Positions 53,130-60,608 of a stretch of DNA of 64,000 nt are shown here, piece by piece. A program made the position numbers and the translations under genes. Origin of the DNA: SpSt-398 sp041752235. GTDB taxonomy: Bacteria > Bacteroidota > Bacteroidia > Chitinophagales > Chitinophagaceae. The notes beneath the pieces were generated by a model. That model did not search any database. It worked only from the letters and a program-made list of their open reading frames with translations, and had not been told where the DNA came from. The stretch covers positions 62,001 to 126,000 of the forward strand of contig JBGSHM010000015.1 in assembly GCA_041752235.1 (NCBI GenBank). Reading direction: 5' to 3'. Every line of letters begins with the position of its first letter. The stretch's first letter is position 1.

Positions 53130-54401
53130 ATGAGTCTCCTCTTTACCCATATTCACCAGTTGGTCAATGTTCGCAAGGGCACTGAACCCCTTCGCGGAAA
53201 GGAAATGGCCGAACTCCCATTGCTGGAAGATGCCTACTTATTGGTTGAAGATGGGATTATCACAGGCTATGGAAAAATGGCGGACATGCCCGCCTCCTTA
53301 CTTAATCATCCAAATAAATTGGATGCTACCGGAAGGTTGGTATTACCGGCCTGGTGCGATAGTCATACGCATCTGGTTTTTCCGGGTAGCAGGGAACATG
53401 AATTTGTGGATAAAATAAAAGGGTTGAGTTATGCCGAGATTGCTGCACGGGGAGGCGGGATATTGAATTCGGCCCGGCAAATGGACAATATCAGCGAAGA
53501 CCAGCTATTTAACAGTAGCTGGAAAAGGTTGAATGAAGTGGCGGCATTGGGAACCGGGGCCATTGAAATAAAAAGCGGTTATGGGTTAACGATAGCCAAT
53601 GAATTGAAGATACTGCGCGTCATAAAAAAATTAAAAGAAAGGTCGGGCCTGCTGATACGTTCCACTTTTTTGGGTGCCCATGCATTTCCGGCCCACTACA
53701 AAGAAAATCGGGATGGATATATCCGGGAAATCATGGAGGAAATGATTCCTTTGGTAGCAGGTGAGAAACTGGCCGATTATATCGATGTCTTTTGCGAAAC
53801 CGGTTTCTTTACACCCGAGGAAACCGAGAAGATCGCCCTTGCGGGTATTGCTGCAGGACTCAAACCGCGTCTTCATGTCAATCAACTTAACAGTATAGGG
53901 GGTATTGAAGCGGGTATCCGTGTTGGGGCCTTATCACTGGATCATCTGGAAACAGTGACCGACAAAGATGTGGCCCTTTTGGCTGGTCAGCCTGAAGACC
54001 GTTCGGGTAAACGTTTTACCGGCATAAGTACCTTACTTCCTACTGCCGCTTTCTTTCTCCGCATGCCCTTTCAACCGGCAAGAAAGATCATTGATGCAGG
54101 GGCTGCTGTAGCCATAGCCAGTGATTTTAATCCGGGTTCCTCCCCAAGTGGGAACATGAACCTGGTCGTGGCCATGTCTTGTATCGGCATGCGGATGTTA
54201 CCCGAAGAAGCCATTAATGCCGCTACCATCAATGCGGCTGTTGCCATGGAATTTGAAACAGTGACAGGTTCCATTGCCATCGGAAAAAAAGCCAACCTGA
54301 TTCTAACCAAACCGGCCAACCACTACAATATTCTTCCTTATTTCTTTGGCGACAATCTTATAGATCAGGTCTTTCTGAATGGACAACTTTCACAAGGCTA
54401 A
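53130..54401 (+). CDS. hutI: Imidazolonepropionase
   Basis: HutI opens the imidazolone ring to formiminoglutamate, the third step of histidine breakdown. The 423-residue amidohydrolase has metal-binding CDSHTHLVFPGSREHEF near residue 75 and substrate-binding IEIKSGYGLT. Further ligands are in FLGAHAFPAHYK and HVNQLNSIGG, and SDFNPGSSPSGNM lies near the C-terminus. The frame runs further upstream, overlapping the MurC-like gene, but ATG 53130 gives the usual length. It lies one base after that gene's stop, far from hutHU. Confidence 0.96.
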   Translation: MSLLFTHIHQLVNVRKGTEPLRGKEMAELPLLEDAYLLVEDGIITGYGKMADMPASLLNHPNKLDATGRLVLPAWCDSHTHLVFPGSREHEFVDKIKGLSYAEIAARGGGILNSARQMDNISEDQLFNSSWKRLNEVAALGTGAIEIKSGYGLTIANELKILRVIKKLKERSGLLIRSTFLGAHAFPAHYKENRDGYIREIMEEMIPLVAGEKLADYIDVFCETGFFTPEETEKIALAGIAAGLKPRLHVNQLNSIGGIEAGIRVGALSLDHLETVTDKDVALLAGQPEDRSGKRFTGISTLLPTAAFFLRMPFQPARKIIDAGAAVAIASDFNPGSSPSGNMNLVVAMSCIGMRMLPEEAINAATINAAVAMEFETVTGSIAIGKKANLILTKPANHYNILPYFFGDNLIDQVFLNGQLSQG

Positions 54402-54428
54402 AAGCTAAAAGCTAAGCGCTTAAAGCTT
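54396..54428. repeat. TTAGC-word repeat after hutI
   Basis: AGGCTAAAAGCTAAAAGC and a following TAAGCGCTTAAAGCTT contain the palindrome TAAGCGCTTA at 54413-54422. The words match those of the other TTAGC-family sites. It overlaps the hutI stop by a few bases. Confidence 0.6.
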
Positions 54429-54488
54429 ACTTCCAAATAACTCAAATTTAATAAATCTTCATTCCCCGCTTTTTTGTAATTTCCCCGT

Positions 54489-55718
54489 ATGAACGAAATC
54501 CATTCCGAAGGGCTATTGATCATCCTGTGTAGTTTGGTTGTCCTTTCCTATCTTTTTTCTATTATTGGTCGATATCTCAAACTTCCTTCGGTTCTTCTCC
54601 TTCTTTTTACGGGCATTGGCATCCGGGCACTGGCAGATTCCTATGGGAAAACGATTGCCGTTCCGGAACGTTTGGTTGAATCGCTTGGGGTGGTGGGGTT
54701 GATCATGATCGTGCTGGAAGCGGGTCTGGATCTTCGATTAGAAAAAAGCAAGACCACCCTGATCCGGAATTCGTTTTTTTCCGCTTTATTTATTTTTCTT
54801 TTATCCGTGGTATCCATTACCACGGTGCTCAATTTGTGGCTTTACCAGGAAAGCATTATTAGTTGTATCATTTATGCTATCCCGCTTTCCATCATCAGTA
54901 GTGCGATCGTATTACCCAGCCTTCATACCCTGAATAAGAACCAACAGGAATTTCTGGTGTATGAGGCGTCATTTTCCGATATCATCGGAATCCTGGTGTT
55001 CAATTATTTTATTGCCGATGAAATATTGACCTGGAAGTCCTTTGCCATCTTTGGAGGAAGTATCATTGTTTCGGTTATCTTATCCCTTTTGCTTTCATTG
55101 TTACTCTTACTAATCCTGGCAAAAGTTCGCCTCAATATCAAATTCTTCCTGATCTTTTCCCTGTTGATCTTATTGTATGCAGGGGGGAAACTGCTTCACT
55201 TGCCATCTTTACTGATTATTATGGTCTTCGGTTTATTGATCAATAATTGGGATAAAATTAAATGGCACCAGATCACCCGGTATTTCCCCAATGAGAAGGT
55301 AAGTCCACTGAATGAATTGTTGCACTCTATCACGGCAGAATCCTCTTTCCTGATCCGAACCTTCTTCTTTATTTTGTTTGGTTATTCGATCAACATTCAG
55401 TTGCTGATGCAGGAGGAAGTGATCGCGATTGGTTCCATTATTGTGGTCAGCCTGCTACTGATACGGTTCCTATATCTTCGGTTTTTTGTCAGGACCAATG
55501 TTTTCCCCGAATTATTCTTTATGCCCAGAGGGTTGATCACGATCGTTCTCTTTTATAAAATACCGGAGGTCAATAAACTAAAATCGTTTAATGACGGAAT
55601 TTTATTCTTTGTCATCCTGAGTTCCTCCATTATCATGGCCCTTGGTATACTCTTTCACAAGAAAAAACCTGAGGAGGTCGTGGAAGAAAGGCATTTTGTT
55701 GAGTCCGATGTCTTTTAA
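54489..55718 (+). CDS. Cation:proton antiporter (CPA family)
   Basis: This 409-residue protein has about twelve transmembrane helices. It begins with LPSVLLLLFTGIGIRAL and contains VLEAGLDLRLEKSK, typical of sodium/potassium-proton antiporters of the CPA1/2 type, and SIISSAIVLPSLHTLNK. Then comes the conserved YEASFSDIIGILVFNYF, with an acidic pair for ion exchange. The basic and acidic C-terminal tail (KKKPEEVVEERHFVESD) is cytosolic. It lies between hutI and hutG on the same strand, so may be co-transcribed with the hut genes, though nothing else links it to histidine. Confidence 0.88.
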   Translation: MNEIHSEGLLIILCSLVVLSYLFSIIGRYLKLPSVLLLLFTGIGIRALADSYGKTIAVPERLVESLGVVGLIMIVLEAGLDLRLEKSKTTLIRNSFFSALFIFLLSVVSITTVLNLWLYQESIISCIIYAIPLSIISSAIVLPSLHTLNKNQQEFLVYEASFSDIIGILVFNYFIADEILTWKSFAIFGGSIIVSVILSLLLSLLLLLILAKVRLNIKFFLIFSLLILLYAGGKLLHLPSLLIIMVFGLLINNWDKIKWHQITRYFPNEKVSPLNELLHSITAESSFLIRTFFFILFGYSINIQLLMQEEVIAIGSIIVVSLLLIRFLYLRFFVRTNVFPELFFMPRGLITIVLFYKIPEVNKLKSFNDGILFFVILSSSIIMALGILFHKKKPEEVVEERHFVESDVF

Positions 55719-55797
55719 CCCGTCCGTTTCCGGTACCATAAAAACTAGGGTATTTCCCCTTCAGGTCATAACTTAGTAATCCAACCAAGGATGGCTT

Positions 55798-56859
55798 ATG
55801 AAACACTTCAAGCGTTATACCAAACAGGATATACTTTCCCTGACCCGGATTCGGCGGTTTGAAACTAAGATCGGAGAGCGGGTCTTGTTACTTTCCCAGC
55901 CCGAAGACCTGGTCGCCTCCTTAAAGGCATCAGACGCGAAGTATGTGTTATTTGGGATTCCGGAAGACCTCGGAGTAAGGGGAAACGAAGGGATGGGAGG
56001 GACGGATACTTCCTGGGTTCCCTTTTTGCAATCTTTTTTGAATGCCCAAAGCAATGATTTTTTTGACGGGAAACAGGTATTACTGGCCGGTCATTTTGAT
56101 TTCGGGGATATTCAATACCTGATTGATACCACGGCCCGGGGTGAGACAGAAAAATTGGAAGCTTACCGGCATGCGGTCATTACGATTGATGAAGAGGTAG
56201 AACAATTTGTCAAACTTGTCACTGAACATGAGAAGATTCCTATTGCCATAGGAGGAGGGCATAATAATGCCTACCCACTCATCAAAGGAGCCGCGAAGGG
56301 GTGGCACAAGGCCGGAAAATTACAATTGGCCCAACTGAATTGTATTAACCTGGATGCACATGCCGATTACAGGCCTGAGGAAGGAAGACACAGCGGAAAT
56401 GCATTTCGGTATGCCGAAGTGGATGGTTATTTACAGAAGTACTGTGTGCTCGGCGTACAGGAAAGTTATTTGCCGCAGAATGTATGGGTAGATATTGTCA
56501 ACAATCCATTTATTGATCTGATCACGTTTGAAGATATTTTTCTGCACCGGAAGAAAAGTTTTACCGATGCCATTTCTCATGCCCTTGAATTTACAAGTGA
56601 TGGAATGACCGGAATCGAACTGGACCTGGATATAATTCGCAATACCCTGAGCAGTGCCATGTCACCCGTTGGGGTTGATCCTCTCCATGCAAGGCAATAT
56701 TTAAGTCGCACCGGAACCTACTCGAATCCGGCTTATCTCCATCTTTGTGAGGGGGCCGTTAGGTTGGCAGACGGAAAAGAAGACCAGGCAACCGGTAAAT
56801 TACTCAGTCACCTGGTCATTGATTTTATTAAGGGTCATTCACCTACTACAGGTGATTAG
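55798..56859 (+). CDS. hutG: Formimidoylglutamase (arginase family)
   Basis: HutG hydrolyses formiminoglutamate to glutamate and formamide, the last hut step. The 353-residue protein carries the binuclear manganese ligands: GGGHNNAYP (His), LDAHADYR and ELDLDIIR in the arginase fold. It has a long N-terminal region with GIPEDLGVRGNEGMGG. The ELDLD replacement of the usual SFDxD is a formiminoglutamase-type variation, so activity on arginine is unlikely. The stop overlaps the convergent SH3 gene by four bases. Confidence 0.92.
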   Translation: MKHFKRYTKQDILSLTRIRRFETKIGERVLLLSQPEDLVASLKASDAKYVLFGIPEDLGVRGNEGMGGTDTSWVPFLQSFLNAQSNDFFDGKQVLLAGHFDFGDIQYLIDTTARGETEKLEAYRHAVITIDEEVEQFVKLVTEHEKIPIAIGGGHNNAYPLIKGAAKGWHKAGKLQLAQLNCINLDAHADYRPEEGRHSGNAFRYAEVDGYLQKYCVLGVQESYLPQNVWVDIVNNPFIDLITFEDIFLHRKKSFTDAISHALEFTSDGMTGIELDLDIIRNTLSSAMSPVGVDPLHARQYLSRTGTYSNPAYLHLCEGAVRLADGKEDQATGKLLSHLVIDFIKGHSPTTGD

Positions 56860-57278
56860 TTAGATACCGGCTCAAGGTATTGCGCAAAGGCATATCCCTC
56901 TTCTCCATCTTTGGTCCTTACCAGCCACCACTGCTCATTGCTTTTATTCAGCAGGGTAATGATCTCATGATGGGCGGCTTTGCCAACGATTGGTTGATCA
57001 GTACCTGGGCCTTTGCGGATATTTAAATTGCTGGATTCGGTCACTACTTTTACTTCGCTTCCTTCCACCGCTCTAGCATCAACATTCAGTACCAGGTCGC
57101 CGGTCAAATAATTGGGGTCAAGCTTATCATATACCTCCCAAAGTTGGTCTTTAATGGCAGCAGTAGGGGCTTCGCCCTCTACAAACAACACACCATCCTG
57201 CTCTTTTACCATCAAATCAGTTACGCCGGCCGTATGTGCCAGATCTATAAGCTCCTTATATTTTTCCTGAAGTGCCAT
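56856..57278 (-). CDS. SH3-domain protein with BON-like N-terminus
   Basis: This 140-residue protein has no signal peptide. Residues about 20-65 (LMVKEQDGVLFVEGEAP) resemble a BON domain. The C-terminal 60 residues (SNLNIRKGPGTDQPIVGKA, then WWLVRTKDGEEGYAFAQYL) form a bacterial SH3 (SH3b) domain. The BON lipoprotein gene lies 18 bases upstream. The SH3b fold often binds peptidoglycan, which is odd for an apparently cytosolic protein. The start is the only good ATG; an unrecognised export route is possible. Confidence 0.85.
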   Translation of the reverse strand: MALQEKYKELIDLAHTAGVTDLMVKEQDGVLFVEGEAPTAAIKDQLWEVYDKLDPNYLTGDLVLNVDARAVEGSEVKVVTESSNLNIRKGPGTDQPIVGKAAHHEIITLLNKSNEQWWLVRTKDGEEGYAFAQYLEPVSN

Positions 57279-57296
57279 AATGGAATTTTTACTGGA

Positions 57297-57809
57297 TTAT
57301 TTAATGGTGAGTCCTTTAAGGTCATATCCCTTAGGGGTCAATTTGTCAAGTGTTTGCTTTAACATGGTCCACTTGGTTTTGCTGATCTCTCCCGACAAGG
57401 CAATCATTCCGTCTTTTACGGATCCTCTAATACCAGGAAGGTCTTTAAGTGCATCAGTCAATGCCTTACTCATTACGTCATCTGCACCAGTAACAACAGG
57501 AGCGGGATCGGGCATAACAGGTGGAGTAACAGATACCTGGTTGACAACAGATTTTACGCCGGCAATAGCCTTGATGGCAGTTTCAGCTGCTGTTTTCGCC
57601 GCTTCATCTTTGACATCACCCGTCAGGGTAACGACCCCTTCTTTTACCGACACACCTAATCCTGACAAATCCGGCATTGCCTTCATTTTTTCAGAAATTG
57701 TGGTTTGGATGTCGCTGTCTTTGATTTTTCCTTTACAGGACGCAAGGAAAATGGTGGTACTACCTGCTACCAGCAGGATAACCAGAAACCGTTGGAATGT
57801 TTTTTGCAT
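57297..57809 (-). CDS. BON domain lipoprotein (two BON domains)
   Basis: This lipoprotein of about 170 residues has a signal ending in FLASCKGK. Two BON domains follow: one with LSGLGVSVKEGVVTLTGDVKDE near residue 50-70, and a second (GIRGSVKDGMIALSGEISKTKWT) around residue 125-145. A Pro/Val-rich linker (PPVMPDPAPVVTG) separates them. BON proteins in the envelope are linked to osmotic stress and membrane integrity. Its neighbours are an ABC-F gene upstream and the SH3/BON gene downstream. The start at 57809 is preferred to an upstream Met at 57833. Confidence 0.88.
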   Translation of the reverse strand: MQKTFQRFLVILLVAGSTTIFLASCKGKIKDSDIQTTISEKMKAMPDLSGLGVSVKEGVVTLTGDVKDEAAKTAAETAIKAIAGVKSVVNQVSVTPPVMPDPAPVVTGADDVMSKALTDALKDLPGIRGSVKDGMIALSGEISKTKWTMLKQTLDKLTPKGYDLKGLTIK

Positions 57810-57860
57810 AATGGTCGTTTTTGTTAAGACCAAGCTATGCGTTATTCTCAGGTTTACAGG

Positions 57861-59819
57861 TTAATTTTTTGTTTTCTCTTCCAGTTGCATGATATTTTCA
57901 AAGACCTGCTCATACTGAATAGTTAATTTGGCAATGTCTTCTTCCGCCTTTTTAAAGGCAGTCTCTGTTTCCAAAAAACGTCCCTTGTCAGAGTAGATAG
58001 CCGGATCCGCCAATTGAGCGGTCAGGTCATTTTTTCTCGCTTGGGATCTTGCCAGGTCCTGCTCTATTTGCTGGAACACACGTTGTAGTTTTTGGAGTTC
58101 CTTCTTTAATTCTTTATTAACTGGTGGAGTTGGGGATTGTTTGGGGACAGTTTTTTCAGGTTTAGCAGGTTCCCGTTTTTCATTTTTTTCAGACTTGGCT
58201 GCGGCTGTCTGCTGCTTGGCCATCCTCTCTTTCCAGGCCACATATTCTTCATAACCGCCTTTAAATTCCTTGATCTGTCGGTCATCGATCTCCCAGATCT
58301 TATTGGCTGTTTTAGAAACAAAATAACGGTCGTGGCTCACCAGGATCATGCTCCCTTCATACTTATTAAGTGCTTCGATCAGCAGGTCGCAACTGTGCAT
58401 GTCCAGGTGGTTGGTCGGTTCATCCAGCATCAGGAAGTTGGCTTTGCTCACAATAACCTTGGCAAGGGCTACCCGGGCTTTTTCACCTCCACTCAGGATA
58501 CGGATCTTTTTTTCGACATCATCGCCGGTAAAGAGAAAACAACCCAACAGGCTTCGTAATTCCAGATCCGTCATCTGGCTGCCGCAAAGTTTCATTTCAT
58601 CGATCACCGTATTGTTCAGGTCAAGGGCCTCCAACTGGTGCTGGGCATAAAAACTCTCTTCTACATTGTGGCCCCATTTGCGTTCTCCCTGCGAGAATTG
58701 TTCTGACCCTGCGATGATCCTCAACAACGTCGATTTTCCCTTTCCATTTGCCCCGATCAGCGCGATCTTATCTCCTCGCTCAATTTCGGCAGAGGCATTT
58801 TCTATGATCACATTATCGCCAAATGCCTTGGTGACATGGTGCAGTTCTGCCAACACTTTTCCTGGCGTCTTATCCACCCGAAAATTGATCCGCATGTTGG
58901 GTCTTTCCAGTTCCGCATCTTCTATTCTTTCCAGGCGGTCGAGTTTTTTGATGATGCTTTGTGCCATAGCTGCCTTACTGGCCTTGGCTCGGAAACGTTC
59001 CACCAGCCTTTCCTGTTGGCGGATAAAATCCTGTTGATTCTCAAAAGCCTTTTGCTGCAATTCGATCCTTACGGCTTTTTCTCTTTCATAAAAATCATAG
59101 TTGCCGGCATAAATATTCAGTTGCTGCTGATACACTTCCACGATCTTGGTGACCATCCGGTTAAGAAAATATTTATCGTGGCTCACGATCACTACGGAAC
59201 CCTGGTAATGTTGCAGGTATTTCTCCAACCATTCGATAGAAGGCAGGTCAAGGTGGTTGGTAGGTTCATCCAACAGCAATAGATCGGGTTGCTGTAAGAT
59301 CATTTTCGCAAGCAGCACACGCATCCGCCAACCCCCGCTGAACTCTTTATAGGGCCGGCCCAGGTCGGCATTGGCAAAACCCAAACCTTGTAATACTTCC
59401 TCCGTTCGGTGATGGATGGAATACCCACCTATTGTCTCCATTTCATGCAGTTTATCACTGTATTCATGGAGTGTCTTTTCATCACCCGTTCTATCCAGTT
59501 CCTTGCCCAATTCTTCGATCTCTTTTTCCAGTAGCAAGACCTTTTCAAAAGCAGCCAAAGCCACCTGCAGGATGGAATCCTCGGTATCAAAACTCAGGAG
59601 ATCCTGGTGCAGATATCCCATGCTGGTACTGCGGCTCCTTTCTACCAAACCGGCGGAAGGGGAGTACTGGCCAACCAGTAATTTTAAGATGGTGGATTTG
59701 CCGGTACCATTAAAACCGATCAGTCCGATCCGCTCTCCGGGCTGGATATGCCAGGTGGCGTTTTCGATGATGGTCCGGGCCCCAAATTCAAATGTCAGAT
59801 TCGTTAGTCCTGCGAGCAT
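57861..59819 (-). CDS. ABC-F family ATPase
   Basis: This 652-residue soluble protein has two ATPase domains joined by a linker. The first has GFNGTGKST and EFSGGWRMR, the second GANGKGKST and LSGGEKAR, with Walker B stretches LLLDEPTNHLD in both. It has no transmembrane segments, so it is not a transporter. ABC-F proteins act on ribosomes, in translation or antibiotic protection. A long charged C-terminal coiled coil (KKELQKLQRVFQQIEQDL) resembles Uup/YheS-like members. Its start is at the minus-strand end of a region with a TTAGC-word hairpin. Confidence 0.95.
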   Translation of the reverse strand: MLAGLTNLTFEFGARTIIENATWHIQPGERIGLIGFNGTGKSTILKLLVGQYSPSAGLVERSRSTSMGYLHQDLLSFDTEDSILQVALAAFEKVLLLEKEIEELGKELDRTGDEKTLHEYSDKLHEMETIGGYSIHHRTEEVLQGLGFANADLGRPYKEFSGGWRMRVLLAKMILQQPDLLLLDEPTNHLDLPSIEWLEKYLQHYQGSVVIVSHDKYFLNRMVTKIVEVYQQQLNIYAGNYDFYEREKAVRIELQQKAFENQQDFIRQQERLVERFRAKASKAAMAQSIIKKLDRLERIEDAELERPNMRINFRVDKTPGKVLAELHHVTKAFGDNVIIENASAEIERGDKIALIGANGKGKSTLLRIIAGSEQFSQGERKWGHNVEESFYAQHQLEALDLNNTVIDEMKLCGSQMTDLELRSLLGCFLFTGDDVEKKIRILSGGEKARVALAKVIVSKANFLMLDEPTNHLDMHSCDLLIEALNKYEGSMILVSHDRYFVSKTANKIWEIDDRQIKEFKGGYEEYVAWKERMAKQQTAAAKSEKNEKREPAKPEKTVPKQSPTPPVNKELKKELQKLQRVFQQIEQDLARSQARKNDLTAQLADPAIYSDKGRFLETETAFKKAEEDIAKLTIQYEQVFENIMQLEEKTKN

Positions 59820-59868
59820 GGGCGCGAAATTAGTGAATTGTAGGACTTTAACGGATGGATTTAAGCAA

Positions 59869-59915
59869 ATGGCTAACAGCTATTAGCCATAAACTACTGG
59901 CTTTTAGCCTTTGCA
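59869..59915. repeat. TTAGC-word repeat in a divergent gap
   Basis: ATGGCTAA at 59869-59876 and TTAGCCAT at 59883-59890 form an 8-bp stem with a 6-base loop. CTTTTAGCC follows to 59909. It lies between the ABC-F and DUF3347 genes, which diverge. Unlike the convergent or gene-end sites it could overlap promoters. Confidence 0.65.
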
Positions 59916-59925
59916 ATTAAGGTTT

Positions 59926-59933
59926 TATCTTTG
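59926..59933 (+). promoter_or_regulatory. TAnnTTTG -7 element of the DUF3347 gene
   Basis: TATCTTTG is 17 bases before the ATG at 59951, leaving a leader of about 10 bases. A TTTG at 59910-59913 is closer than expected for -33 (12 bases), so it is not supportive. Confidence 0.5.
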
Positions 59934-59950
59934 TTCAATAAGTGTGAACT

Positions 59951-60592
59951 ATGAAGAAATTCCTGCTGGCTATCCTTTTGCTCGGCGTCGCCGGGTTTTT
60001 GGTCTGGAAATTTGTTTTCAGTGGTAAAAAGAACCATGCCGACTCCGGGCAAAAAACCCAGGCCCTGGTGGTAAGCAAACATTCCGAGGCCTTTAACAGC
60101 TCGGTGAAACAATTATTGAGCGATTATTATGGGTTGACGGAGGCTTTTGTGAACTGGGATACCGTTGCTGTAACGGCGGCGGCCCAGCGTTTGCAAGGTT
60201 CCGTTGACAGCCTGAAACTTTCAGAAATGGAAAAAGATTCAGCCCTTTATCCGACCGCCCAGATGCAATGGGAAGGGGTACGATCAGAAGTGGCCGGCTT
60301 GATCACCGAACCCTCACTGGGGGAGAAAAAGGCCTCGCTGAATATGCTGTCGCAGCAAATTTTTGACCTGCTCCGGATCGTCCGATATGATGCAGCCAAA
60401 ATTTACTTCCAGGAGTGCCCAATGGCCCTCAATAATTATGAAATGGCCGGAAATTGGCTTAGTCCGGTAGACTCGGTCAGAAATCCCTACCTCGGTCTGA
60501 AAGACCCTAAATACGGGAAGGATATGCTTACTTGTGGTAGCACAAAAGTAACACTGGATTATACGGTCTCCGATACAACTAAAAAAGAATAA
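59951..60592 (+). CDS. DUF3347 domain membrane-anchored protein
   Basis: This 213-residue protein has one N-terminal anchor (residues 4-25). The C-terminal ECPMALNNYEMAGNWLS and NPYLGLKDPKYGKDMLTCG contain the DUF3347 pattern, with cysteines at about residues 156 and 197. Related domains occur in copper-efflux adaptors and similar proteins of this phylum, so metal binding is a fair guess. It is followed by a TonB receptor 16 bases downstream, suggesting an uptake or sensing unit. The mature part is helical. Confidence 0.85.
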   Translation: MKKFLLAILLLGVAGFLVWKFVFSGKKNHADSGQKTQALVVSKHSEAFNSSVKQLLSDYYGLTEAFVNWDTVAVTAAAQRLQGSVDSLKLSEMEKDSALYPTAQMQWEGVRSEVAGLITEPSLGEKKASLNMLSQQIFDLLRIVRYDAAKIYFQECPMALNNYEMAGNWLSPVDSVRNPYLGLKDPKYGKDMLTCGSTKVTLDYTVSDTTKKE

Positions 60593-60608
60593 GGTTGTTA
60601 TTCGTCCC

